Both the position numbers and the translations under genes were made by a program. A stretch of 16,314 bases of DNA, taken from positions 1 to 16,314 of the forward strand of contig JBKPSZ010000253.1 in assembly GCA_046735265.1 (NCBI GenBank), read 5' to 3'. The DNA comes from DATBFU01 sp046735265 (GTDB lineage Bacteria; Acidobacteriota; Thermoanaerobaculia; UBA5066; Gp7-AA6). The notes below the pieces were generated by a model, which did not search any database, was not told where the DNA came from, and worked only from the letters and a program-made list of their open reading frames with translations. Shown piece after piece: positions 6,405 through 13,617 of the stretch (within the stretch, counting starts at the first letter, position 1; every line of letters starts with the position of its first letter).

Positions 6405-8423
6405 CTAACGGCTGCCGGCCGCGGCCGTGGGTCGGTCCGCACCCGATTTCAGGTAGCGGTCGAACCAGTTCGCGATCCGCCGGTCGCGGTCGTGCTGATG
6501 CTCGCGCTTCTGGATCGAGTGTCCTTCGTTCTCGAAGATGACGAGCTCCGTCGGCACGCCGAGCGTCTTCAGCGCGTGCCAGAACTCGTAGCCCTGGGGT
6601 GTGGGCACCTCCGAATCCCGGTCGCCGTGCAGGACGAGGGTGGGCGTCTTCACGTTGCGAATGACCTCGATCGGCGAGGAGCGGGCGTACACCGCGGGGT
6701 CGTCGTAGACCGAGGCGCCGAAGAAGGGGATCATCCAGCGGTCGATGCGGTTCTGTCCGTAGTAGCTGCGCCAGTCCACGATGCCCGCGCCCGCGACGGC
6801 GGCCGCGAACCGGTTCGTCTGAGTCACCGCCCACATCGTCATGTAGCCGCCGTAGCTCCAGCCGAGGATCCCGAGTCTCGCCGGATCGATCGGCGCCGCC
6901 TTCAACGCGGCGTCGACCCCCGAGAGGATGTCCGCCAGGTCGCCGTGTCCGAAGTCCTTCACGTTTCCCTGGACGAACTTCTCCCCGAAGCCATAGCTGC
7001 CGCGCGGGTTCGGGAGAAAAACGAAGTAACCGCGCGCGGGGAGCAGCCCGTTCCAGCGTTGCGGCCACGCGGGCGATGCCGCGGACGAAGGCCCGCCGTG
7101 CACCGACACCGCCATCGGATATCGCCGCGCCGGATCGAATCGGTCCGGATAGAGGAGCCACCCCTGCACGCGGAAGTCGCTCTCCCAGACGAGGCTCTCG
7201 GCCTTCCCCCAGAATCGTTTCGCGTCCGCGTTCTCCCGCGTGAGCGCCGTCCATCGGCCGATCGGTCCCGCGGCGGCCTCGGGCGCGCGCGTGAAAGATT
7301 CCCGGAGCACGGCCGAAGCGACACCGTCGCGCGCGAGGGCGAGCTCCTCGAGCGTCTCGGGACCGCGCCAGAGCGTCTCGATCCGCCGGCTCGCCGGGTC
7401 GATCTCCGCGACGCCCATCTCTCCTTCCATGTGCGCCGTCGCGAGGATCCGGCCGGAAGGGCGAAAGGCCAGCGACCGCGCGGAGGCTCTCCAGTCCGGC
7501 GTCAGGTTGCGAGGCTCACCATTCGAGAGCGGCACTTCCCAGACGTCTCCGCCGTTGGAGCCCTCGTCGCTCATCAGGCCGTGGATGACGGCGATCGTCT
7601 TCCCGTCGGGGGAGAAGCGCGGCACGGCGATCTGGAGCGGCGGCTTCCAGAGAGACCGAGCCGGGCCGCCTCCGGCCGGCACCGCGTAGAGCTCGGCGAT
7701 CCAGTAGTCGTTGGTGCCGGACCCCTCCACCGCCTCCGCCGCGAAGGTCCTGCCGTCAGGAGACCAGTCGTAGTCGTACACGTAGAGGCTTTCGGGGGAG
7801 ACCCGCCGAACGCGCCCGGCCGCGAGATCGAGAACGGCGATCCGCTGCTTCTCGACTTTCTCTTCGACCACTCCGGCGTCCGGCTTGTACGCCACGAGCG
7901 CGCCGGTCTCCTGCCGGGATCCCTCGACGAAGAGAAATGCGATCGATCTTCCATCCGGCGAGAAAACGGGGCGGTCGAGCTGACCGTCGAGCTCCGTCAG
8001 CCTCTTCGGCCCGCCGCCGCCCGCCGCCGGCGTCGTCCAGATCTGCAGCTGGCCGGTGTGCTCCGCGTCGGAGAGGAACGCGAGCGTTCGGCCGTCGGGC
8101 GAGAAAGCCGGGCTCCGCTCGCGCAAGGCGGCGCCCCCGCGGCCGGCCGTCACGCGGCGGGCCCGCGGCGAGGCGACCTCGGCGGTCCAGACGGCGGAGA
8201 GCGCGTCGCGTCCTTCGGGATCCCGGAGCTTCTCGACCCAGGCGACCCGGGTTCCGTCGGGAGAGATCGCGACCTCGTGGTAGTGGTGTATGCGGTCGAG
8301 CTCCTCGAGGACCGACTCGACCGGCGGAAGCGGGTCGGGCCCCGCCGCCCGGCAGAGACCGGCGACCGCCACGGAGAGGGCCGCGGCGATCCCGGCGATA
8401 CGAGTGAGACGCGCCGTTCTCAT
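6405..8423 (-). CDS. Secreted S9 family peptidase (acylaminoacyl/dipeptidyl peptidase-like)
   Basis: A 672-aa serine oligopeptidase. An N-terminal signal peptide (basic start, hydrophobic residues about 8-26) indicates export. Residues about 40-400 form a beta-propeller with repeated 'SPDG' PD40/WD40-like blades (ISPDGTRVAW, FSPDGRTLAF, FSPDGRSIAF, WSPDGRTFAA, FSPDGKTIAV). The C-terminal alpha/beta-hydrolase carries HGGPS, then GWSYGG with Ser523, LHGDRD with Asp603 and EGHS with His635, a complete triad at normal S9 spacing. It probably degrades short peptides in the periplasm. It starts 10 nt after the ICMT-like gene and ends 2 nt before the dienoyl-CoA reductase ATG. No clear ribosome-binding site precedes the ATG, consistent with translation within an operon. 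Confidence 0.93.
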   Translation of the reverse strand: MRTARLTRIAGIAAALSVAVAGLCRAAGPDPLPPVESVLEELDRIHHYHEVAISPDGTRVAWVEKLRDPEGRDALSAVWTAEVASPRARRVTAGRGGAALRERSPAFSPDGRTLAFLSDAEHTGQLQIWTTPAAGGGGPKRLTELDGQLDRPVFSPDGRSIAFLFVEGSRQETGALVAYKPDAGVVEEKVEKQRIAVLDLAAGRVRRVSPESLYVYDYDWSPDGRTFAAEAVEGSGTNDYWIAELYAVPAGGGPARSLWKPPLQIAVPRFSPDGKTIAVIHGLMSDEGSNGGDVWEVPLSNGEPRNLTPDWRASARSLAFRPSGRILATAHMEGEMGVAEIDPASRRIETLWRGPETLEELALARDGVASAVLRESFTRAPEAAAGPIGRWTALTRENADAKRFWGKAESLVWESDFRVQGWLLYPDRFDPARRYPMAVSVHGGPSSAASPAWPQRWNGLLPARGYFVFLPNPRGSYGFGEKFVQGNVKDFGHGDLADILSGVDAALKAAPIDPARLGILGWSYGGYMTMWAVTQTNRFAAAVAGAGIVDWRSYYGQNRIDRWMIPFFGASVYDDPAVYARSSPIEVIRNVKTPTLVLHGDRDSEVPTPQGYEFWHALKTLGVPTELVIFENEGHSIQKREHQHDRDRRIANWFDRYLKSGADRPTAAAGSR

Positions 8424-8433
8424 GACGCGGAGT

Positions 8434-8928
8434 CTACGACGCGCGAGCCGGGCGGCGCGGGATCCAGCGGCGGACGGCGCGCTTGTAGCTCTCGTAGGTC
8501 TCGCCGAAGCGCTCGTCGAGACCGGGCTCCTCGATCGAGACGACGAAGAGGTGCATGGTCCCGAGCAGCACGAGCGAGAGCGCGACGATCCCGGGGGAGC
8601 GCTGGAGGAGGCCGACGCCAGCCAGGACGAGCGCCGCCCCGAGGTACATCGGATTGCGAACGTACCGGTAGGGGCCGGTGGGAACGAAGACGCGCGGCGG
8701 ATCGAACGGGGCGGCCGTGCCGCGGCCCCGGACGACGAAGAACCCGACGCACGTCACGACCAGCGACGCGCCCGCCGCGAAGAGAAGGTAGCCGAGGGGA
8801 ACGACGAGGGCGGGGAGAGACGGGAAGCGGACATCGAGTCGCCGCGCCTCCGCCGCGAGGTAGCCCCAGAAGAGCACGAAAACCCCCGCCCAGAGCGCCG
8901 CGCGAATCGCGATGAAGAGCGTTCGCAA
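8434..8928 (-). CDS. ICMT/PEMT-like membrane methyltransferase
   Basis: A 164-aa integral membrane protein of the isoprenylcysteine carboxyl methyltransferase / phospholipid methyltransferase superfamily. Hydrophobic segments lie at about residues 5-25, 40-66 and 97-130. The diagnostic SAM-binding end is present: GPYRYVRNPMY (85-95) and EEPGLDERFGETYESYKRAV (133-152), followed by RRWIPR. Bacterial members methylate small or lipid substrates; the substrate here is unknown. The start is TTG at 8928, since no in-frame ATG or GTG fits better and the first helix would otherwise be lost. It lies 10 nt after the aldehyde dehydrogenase stop and 10 nt before the S9 peptidase start, so it is expressed with them. 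No Shine-Dalgarno is visible. Confidence 0.85.
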   Translation of the reverse strand: MRTLFIAIRAALWAGVFVLFWGYLAAEARRLDVRFPSLPALVVPLGYLLFAAGASLVVTCVGFFVVRGRGTAAPFDPPRVFVPTGPYRYVRNPMYLGAALVLAGVGLLQRSPGIVALSLVLLGTMHLFVVSIEEPGLDERFGETYESYKRAVRRWIPRRPARAS

Positions 8929-8938
8929 AGACGCGCGA

Positions 8939-10402
8939 TCAGGTCAGATCGATCCAGACGCTCTTGACCTGCGTGTACTCCTCGAGCGCCGAGTGTCCGC
9001 GCTCTCGGCCGAAGCCGGATTCCTTGAAGCCGCCGAAGGGGAGACCGGGATCGTAGAGGTTGTAGGCGTTGACCCAGACCGTCCCCGCTTTCAGCGCCTT
9101 GGCGGTGCGAAGCGCTTTCTTCCCGTCCCGGGTCCAGACGGCGGCGGCGAGGCCGTAGATCGTCGAGTTTCCGACGGCGACCGCCTCCGCCTCGTTTCGA
9201 AACGTGAGCGCCGCGAGAACCGGCCCGAAGATCTCCTCGCGCGCGATCGTCATGGACGGGGAGACGCCGTCGAAGACCGTCGCTTCGAAGAACGCGCCTT
9301 TCCCGCCGATCGAGACCGGGTTGCCGCCGGCGACGAGGCGGGCCCCCTCGCGGCGGCCGAGCTCGACGTAGCGGGCCACGTTCTCGCGCTGCTTCTCCGA
9401 GACGAGCGAGCCCAACCGGGTTTTCGGGTCCAGGGGATCCCCGGGGACCATCTTCTTCGCGCGCTCGACGACCTTCTCCATCAGGGCGTCGTGCGCCGAC
9501 TCCTCGACCAGGAGGCGCGACCCGGCCGAGCAGAGCTCCCCCTTGCCGTAGAAGATCGCGTTGATCGCGCCCTTGGCGGCCGCGTCGAGATCCGCGTCCG
9601 CGAAGACGACGTTCGGCGACTTGCCTCCGAGCTCCATCGAGACGCGTTTCACCGTCCCCGCCGCCGCGCGCAGGATCGACTTGCCCGTTGCCGTCTCGCC
9701 GGTGAACGAGATCTTGTCGATACCGGGGTGCTCGGCCATCGCCTGCCCGATCCGGGCGCCGGGGCCCGGCACGACGTTGAAGGCGCCGGGAGGCAGCCCC
9801 GCCTCCGCGAGGATCTCCGCGAAGAGGAGCGCGGTCAGTGGCGTGACCGAAGCGGGCTTCAGCACCACCGTGTTCCCGAGGGCGAGCGCGGGAGCGATCT
9901 TCCACATCGCCTGCAGCAGCGGGAAGTTCCAGGGCGTGATCGCCCCGACGACCCCGACCGGCTCGCGCAGGGTCAGGAGCATCGCGTCGGGCCGGCCGGC
10001 GTGGGTGTCGCCGTAGATCTTGTCGGCGTATTCCCCGAAGTAGGCGAGGCACTCCGCCGCGGCCGGCATGTCGATCCGCGCCGCTTCGAAAATCGGCTTG
10101 CCGTTATCGAGCGTCTCGACGCGGCCGATCTCCTCGGCGCGCGACTGCAGCCTTTCCGCCGCGCGCAGCAGGATCTTTCCGCGCTGCCGCGGCTTCATCT
10201 CCGCCCAGGGCCCGCCCTCGAACGCGGCCCGCGCCGCCGCGACGGCACGATCGAGATCCTCCGGGCCCGCCTCGGCGATCTCGCCGAGGGTCTCGCCCGT
10301 CGCGGGATTGACGGTCGGGAACCGTTTCCCCGACGCCGACGGAGCGAAGTCTCCGTCGATGAAGAGGTCGGTCTTGAGAGAGGGAATCGCTTCGGTCGCC
10401 AT
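8939..10402 (-). CDS. NAD(P)-dependent aldehyde dehydrogenase
   Basis: Aldehyde dehydrogenase superfamily, 487 aa, oxidising an aldehyde to the acid in the cytosol. Motifs seen: PWNFP (157-161), cofactor-binding Lys182 (LKPAS), FTGETATG (233-240), general base Glu257 in MELGGKSPN, nucleophile Cys291 in GELCSAGSR, and EEIFGPV with Glu390 and Phe392. The closest broad class is ALDH1/2- or betaine/gamma-aminoaldehyde-like; the substrate cannot be assigned. The ATG at 10402 gives the standard N-terminus. It is the first gene of the tight unit ALDH, ICMT-like, S9, dienoyl-CoA reductase, and lies 55 nt downstream of the enoyl-CoA hydratase, whose product fits aldehyde or fatty-acyl catabolism. Confidence 0.93.
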   Translation of the reverse strand: MATEAIPSLKTDLFIDGDFAPSASGKRFPTVNPATGETLGEIAEAGPEDLDRAVAAARAAFEGGPWAEMKPRQRGKILLRAAERLQSRAEEIGRVETLDNGKPIFEAARIDMPAAAECLAYFGEYADKIYGDTHAGRPDAMLLTLREPVGVVGAITPWNFPLLQAMWKIAPALALGNTVVLKPASVTPLTALLFAEILAEAGLPPGAFNVVPGPGARIGQAMAEHPGIDKISFTGETATGKSILRAAAGTVKRVSMELGGKSPNVVFADADLDAAAKGAINAIFYGKGELCSAGSRLLVEESAHDALMEKVVERAKKMVPGDPLDPKTRLGSLVSEKQRENVARYVELGRREGARLVAGGNPVSIGGKGAFFEATVFDGVSPSMTIAREEIFGPVLAALTFRNEAEAVAVGNSTIYGLAAAVWTRDGKKALRTAKALKAGTVWVNAYNLYDPGLPFGGFKESGFGRERGHSALEEYTQVKSVWIDLT

Positions 10403-10420
10403 CGGAGTGCTCAGCCTTCC

Positions 10421-10430
10421 GTTCCGGAAC
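10421..10430. repeat. 10-bp perfect palindrome between hydratase and aldehyde dehydrogenase
   Basis: GTTCCGGAAC is self-complementary and lies in the 55-nt gap between the two minus-strand genes. It could be a protein-binding site or a small stem, but a 10-bp palindrome in G+C-rich DNA is weak evidence. Confidence 0.25.
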
Positions 10431-10457
10431 CGGGAGACGTCGATCTCGAACGGATGG

Positions 10458-11294
10458 CTACTTCCCCTTGAACTTCGGGACTCGCTTCTCCTGGTTCGCG
10501 GCGATGCCTTCCTTGGCGTCCTCGCTCTGGAACAGGAGCTGCTGAAGCTCCCGCTCGACGGCGAGCGCGGATTCCACCGGCAGATCCCAGCCGGTCTGGA
10601 CCGAGCGCTTGATCCGCCCGACGGCCTTCGACGCCTTGTGCGGCGGAACGAACTGGCGCGCGTAGTCCATGACCTGCTCCCACCACTGCTCCGGGGTGGC
10701 GTCGATGACCTGGTTGACGATGCCGAGCTCCTGGGCCTCTTCGAACGAGAAGGTGTTGCCCGTGACCATCAGCTCGATCGCCTTCGACTTTCCGATCGCT
10801 TTCGAAAGGCGCGTCGTTCCGCCGGTGCCCGGAAGGACGCCGAGCGTGACTTCCGGCAGACCGATCTTCCCGGCGTCCTTGCGCGCGATCCGCAGGTCGC
10901 AGGCGAGGGCGATCTCGAGACCGCCGCCGACCGTGTGGCCGTTCAAGGCCGCGATGACGAGCTTGGGAGTGTGCTCGAGGCGCAGGAGCGTCTCGTTGGC
11001 ATGGAGGCAGAAGAAGTACTTGAACCCGGGGGTGACCGCGTTCAGCATCCCGATGTTCGCGCCCGCCGAGAAGAATCGATCACCCTTGCCGCGCAGAACG
11101 ATCACGTGGACGTCGTCGTCGAAGCGGGCCTTCAGGACGGCGTCGTCCAGCTGCCGCATCATGGCGTACGTGTAGGTATTGGCGGGCGGATCGTCCATCT
11201 CGATGACGGCGATGCCGTTTTCGGCGCGATAGCGGACGATCTCGGCGCCGGCGTCGGCGCGCGTCCAGTCGCGGGTCTTGGCGGGGGTGCTCAT
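10458..11294 (-). CDS. Enoyl-CoA hydratase/isomerase (crotonase family)
   Basis: Crotonase-fold enzyme of 278 aa, most likely hydrating trans-2-enoyl-CoA in beta-oxidation or a related acyl-CoA pathway. The CoA/oxyanion segment SAGANI (76-81) and the GGG turn (123-125) are present. The two catalytic glutamates are Glu127 (GGGLEIALACD) and Glu148 (GLPEVTLGVLPGTGG), matching Glu144 and Glu164 of rat mitochondrial hydratase with one extra residue between them. Both acids are retained, so hydratase activity is favoured over isomerase-only or hydrolase activity. GGAGG at 11299-11303 precedes the ATG at a short 4-nt spacing. It lies 58 nt downstream of mgtE and 55 nt upstream of the aldehyde dehydrogenase, all in the same direction. 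Confidence 0.9.
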   Translation of the reverse strand: MSTPAKTRDWTRADAGAEIVRYRAENGIAVIEMDDPPANTYTYAMMRQLDDAVLKARFDDDVHVIVLRGKGDRFFSAGANIGMLNAVTPGFKYFFCLHANETLLRLEHTPKLVIAALNGHTVGGGLEIALACDLRIARKDAGKIGLPEVTLGVLPGTGGTTRLSKAIGKSKAIELMVTGNTFSFEEAQELGIVNQVIDATPEQWWEQVMDYARQFVPPHKASKAVGRIKRSVQTGWDLPVESALAVERELQQLLFQSEDAKEGIAANQEKRVPKFKGK

Positions 11295-11352
11295 GAAGCC
11301 TCCGTCGGAAAGTCGGTCGAAACGCGGATCCTATCACCCGCCCCACGCCGCC

Positions 11353-12723
11353 TCAGAGGCCGAGGATGCTCTTCGCGATGACGAAGTAGATCGCGAGCCC
11401 CGTCGCGTCCACGAGGGTCGCGATGAGCGGCGCGGACATCACGGTCGGATCGATCTTGATCGCCGTCGCGAGCATTGGAATCGTGGCGCCGACCGCATTG
11501 GCCCACGAGCAGATCGCGAGGATTGAGACGCCCACGGTGACGGCGAGCGGTATCGAGGAGCCCCAGAGCAGAGCGCGTCCGAATCCGACGACGCCGAGCA
11601 TGAGCCCGAGCAGGATCCCGCTGCCCGCCTCCCGCAGGAAGACGCGGCCGAAGTCGCGAAGCTTGATGTCTCCGACGGCGAGACCGCGCACGATCGTCGT
11701 CACGGTCTGGGACCCGGAGTTGCCGCCCGTCCCGATCAGGAGCGGGATGAAGAACGAAAGAGCGACGACCTTGGCGAGCTCCCCTTCGAAGTGTCGAAGG
11801 ACCGTTCCCGTGAACGTCTCGGCGACGAAGAGCAGCAGCAGCCAGTTGAATCGCAGCCGGACGTTGCGAAACGGCTTGGTCGCGAAGTAGCCCTCGACCT
11901 CCTCCTTGCCGGGCGCGCCGCCCAGTTGCAGCATGTCGACGGTCTGCTCTTCGATCAGGACGTCGATGACGTCGTCCACCGTCACGATCCCGAGGAGTCG
12001 CCCGTCCGCGTCCACGACCGGGATGGCATGGACGTCGTACTTGGAGACGAGCTTGGCGACCTCTTCCTGAGGCGCGTCCGCGCGGACCGTCAGGAGGCGG
12101 TGCTCCATGAGCGTTTCGATCTTGCGGTCGGGCGATGCGGGGAAGAGCTTCCGCAGCGAGACGTAGCCGACGAGGCGGCCCGCTTCGTCCACGGCGTAGA
12201 GGCTCTGGACCGTCTCGACCTCCGGGTCGATCTTGCGGAGCTCTTCGAGCGCCCGGGCGACGGTCCACTCGGGACGGATCCGCGCGACCTTTTCCGTCAT
12301 GAGGCGGCCCGCGGTCCGCGGCGGCCAGCGCAGCAGGCGCTCCGCCTCGGCGGCGTCGCGCGGCGACATCTTCGCGAGCACCGTCTCGCGCTGCCGCTGC
12401 GTCAGGTGCTCGAGGAGGAAGGTCACCTCGTCTGCCGGCAGCCGGTCGAGGTAGGCGCCGAGCTTCTCGGGCGAGGCGAGGTGGAGGAGGAGCCGGAGCG
12501 TCTCTCCCTTCAGCTCGGAAAGGACCGCCGCGCCCTGTTCGGTCGGGAGCGCCTCGAAGAGGACGAGGCGGTCCTCGCGAGGGAGCTCGTCTAAGAGCTC
12601 GGCGATGTCGGCCGGGTGAAGGTCCTGGACCGCCGCCGCGAGCTCCTTCGGATTCTCGCGGATCAGCTCCTGGATGTCCGGACCGATGACCTTGGCCAGC
12701 GACAATTGCGGCGATTCTGGCAC
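11353..12723 (-). CDS. mgtE: Magnesium transporter MgtE
   Basis: Mg2+ channel/transporter of 456 aa, normal for the family. Order: helical N domain (about 15-130, with HPADIAELLDELP), two CBS domains (about 135-255, including LMTEKV, YDVHAIPVVDADG and GIVTVDDVIDV), the plug helix, then five membrane segments from about 288. In the membrane part, PLLIGTGGNSGSQ (327-339) and the TM5 aspartate Asp439 (ATLVDATGLAIYF) match the pore and Mg-binding region; Asp439 corresponds to Asp432 of Thermus MgtE. Cytosolic N and CBS domains gate the channel by sensing Mg2+. The start is GTG at 12723, without a convincing Shine-Dalgarno. A 94-nt, locally A+T-richer gap separates it from moaE, so it may have its own promoter; I recognise no M-box. 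Confidence 0.95.
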   Translation of the reverse strand: MPESPQLSLAKVIGPDIQELIRENPKELAAAVQDLHPADIAELLDELPREDRLVLFEALPTEQGAAVLSELKGETLRLLLHLASPEKLGAYLDRLPADEVTFLLEHLTQRQRETVLAKMSPRDAAEAERLLRWPPRTAGRLMTEKVARIRPEWTVARALEELRKIDPEVETVQSLYAVDEAGRLVGYVSLRKLFPASPDRKIETLMEHRLLTVRADAPQEEVAKLVSKYDVHAIPVVDADGRLLGIVTVDDVIDVLIEEQTVDMLQLGGAPGKEEVEGYFATKPFRNVRLRFNWLLLLFVAETFTGTVLRHFEGELAKVVALSFFIPLLIGTGGNSGSQTVTTIVRGLAVGDIKLRDFGRVFLREAGSGILLGLMLGVVGFGRALLWGSSIPLAVTVGVSILAICSWANAVGATIPMLATAIKIDPTVMSAPLIATLVDATGLAIYFVIAKSILGL

Positions 12724-12777
12724 TGGGATGTTGTGACGACGGTTGACGTTCTCTTGTTCGAGCCGATCTCGGCCGGG

Positions 12778-12805
12778 ATCTTAATTCGCAAACGGCAAAT
12801 CCCAA
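12778..12805 (-). promoter_or_regulatory. Possible sigma70-type promoter for mgtE
   Basis: On the minus strand TTGGGA (12800-12805) and TAAGAT (12778-12783) are separated by 16 nt; each matches the consensus at four of six positions. They lie in the A+T-richest part of the moaE-mgtE gap, and a leader of about 48 nt would result. Weak, by-eye call. Confidence 0.28.
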
Positions 12806-12817
12806 ATCCCGAAACGG

Positions 12818-13231
12818 TCACCGCCTCCGGGTCGGGTCCACCCAGTCGGACGTCCCGTCGGCGTAGAACTCCTTCTTCCAGATCGGCACCGTCGTCTTCA
12901 ATCGATCGATCGCTTCGCGGCAGGCGGCGAAGGCCTCGGCGCGATGGGGCGACGTGGCGAGGATCGCGACGGACGGCTCTCCGATGTCGAGACGCCCGAC
13001 CCGGTGACGGATCTCGACCCGGACCTCGGGCCAGCGGCCGGCGAGGCTCTCGAGGAGACGCGCGATCTCGGTTTCGGCCATCGGGCCGTAGGCCTCGTAC
13101 TCGATCGCATGCGTCGCGCGCCCCTCGTTGTGGTCGCGGACGACGCCGACGAAGAGGCAGACGCCTCCGTCCGAAGGGCGCGCCCTTTCCAGGAGCGCGG
13201 CGAGGTCGATGGGCTCGCGGGTCAGATGCAC
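12818..13231 (-). CDS. moaE: Molybdopterin synthase large subunit MoaE
   Basis: Catalytic subunit of molybdopterin synthase (137 aa), which adds two sulfurs from MoaD thiocarboxylate to cyclic pyranopterin monophosphate in the cytosol. Recognisable segments: FVGVVRDHNEG (27-37), EYEAYGPMAE (44-53), RVGRLDIGEPSVAI (77-90), the helix with H96 and R97, and PIWKKEFYADGTSDWVDP (116-133). Lys119 in WKK corresponds to the catalytic lysine of E. coli MoaE. The frame stays open for 357 nt further upstream, but that part is antisense-like sequence lying over moaD. I chose the GTG at 13231, which has GGAGAG just upstream and gives the standard length. It lies 77 nt after moaD; the two form the obligate pair. 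Confidence 0.92.
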   Translation of the reverse strand: MHLTREPIDLAALLERARPSDGGVCLFVGVVRDHNEGRATHAIEYEAYGPMAETEIARLLESLAGRWPEVRVEIRHRVGRLDIGEPSVAILATSPHRAEAFAACREAIDRLKTTVPIWKKEFYADGTSDWVDPTRRR

Positions 13232-13235
13232 GGAT

Positions 13236-13241
13236 CTCTCC
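13236..13241 (-). promoter_or_regulatory. Shine-Dalgarno that fixes the moaE start
   Basis: On the minus strand GGAGAG lies 4 nt (its GGAG core 6 nt) before the GTG at 13231. It supports the short 137-residue MoaE over the longer open frame that overlaps moaD. Confidence 0.6.
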
Positions 13242-13308
13242 GGAGCGACCGGTGTCTCGAGACCACCGAGGCCGGCGTCATCGTGCTCTGCCGTTTCCGA
13301 GCCGACGG

Positions 13309-13554
13309 TCAGCCTCCCGCCACGGGCGGGAGGAAAGTGACCTCGTCCCCTTCGCGCAGGGCGCGATCGGGCGGGGCATACTCGAGGTTCACGGCGGCGG
13401 GGGGCATGACGCCAAACGCCGCGAAATGAGGAATTTCGGCGCCAAGAATGCGCCACAGATCCGAGACCGTGGCTCCGTCGGGGAGAGTGCGCGCCTCCTC
13501 CGCACGGCCGGCGTGCTCTCGGAACGAGGCGAAATAGAGGAGTCGGACCGTCAC
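13309..13554 (-). CDS. moaD: Molybdopterin synthase sulfur carrier subunit MoaD
   Basis: Ubiquitin-like sulfur carrier of 81 aa. It ends in the diagnostic Gly-Gly (PPVAGG), which is adenylated and converted to a thiocarboxylate before docking in MoaE. The fold pattern is standard: VRLLYFASFRE at the start, LPDGATVSDLWRIL, AVNLEYAPPDRALREGDEVTFLPPV at the end. The start is GTG at 13554 with no Shine-Dalgarno. A TAGACT hexamer (minus strand, 13561-13566) lies 6 nt upstream of it, but no good -35 accompanies it. The gene is divergent from tetR across only 63 bp, so the two control regions overlap. No moaA, moaB or moaC is visible in the window. Confidence 0.9.
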   Translation of the reverse strand: MTVRLLYFASFREHAGRAEEARTLPDGATVSDLWRILGAEIPHFAAFGVMPPAAVNLEYAPPDRALREGDEVTFLPPVAGG

Positions 13555-13581
13555 GAGGGAAGTCTAGTCCCGGGGCCGGCC

Positions 13582-13610
13582 TTGACATTTGACCGACCGG
13601 TCAGTTAAAT
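13582..13610 (+). promoter_or_regulatory. Sigma70-type promoter of the tetR gene
   Basis: TTGACA (13582-13587), a perfect -35, is followed after exactly 17 nt by TTAAAT (13605-13610), a 4/6 match to -10. Transcription would begin at about 13617-13618, essentially at the GTG start codon. Confidence 0.7.
13589..13604. promoter_or_regulatory. Inverted-repeat operator inside the tetR promoter spacer
   Basis: TGACC-N4-GGTCA is a perfect 5-bp-arm inverted repeat lying wholly between the -35 and -10, with the perfect 8-mer GACCGGTC inside it. This position is what an autorepressing TetR would use, and a bound dimer would also cover the start region of divergent moaD transcription. The assignment to this regulator is an inference. 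Confidence 0.6.
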
Positions 13611-13617
13611 ACCCTCC

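Noticed and set aside
6403..7254. N-terminal extension of the dienoyl-CoA reductase frame into the peptidase gene
   Set aside because: Low-complexity Arg-rich sequence; the SDR fold begins with the ATG at 6402, directly after the peptidase stop.
6492..8915. 807-residue plus-strand open frame opposite the S9 peptidase
   Set aside because: Composition of antisense translation; the minus-strand frame carries a complete signal peptide, propeller and catalytic triad.
5542..13554. A single eight-gene operon dedicated to one pathway
   Set aside because: Only the last four genes are tightly packed; gaps of 55-94 nt and the mix of molybdopterin, magnesium and acyl-CoA functions argue against one functional system.
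13232..13588. N-terminal extension of MoaE over moaD, which could look like a MoaD-MoaE fusion
   Set aside because: MoaD is in a different frame and ends with its own Gly-Gly and stop; the extension is antisense-like and moaE has its own GTG with a ribosome-binding site.
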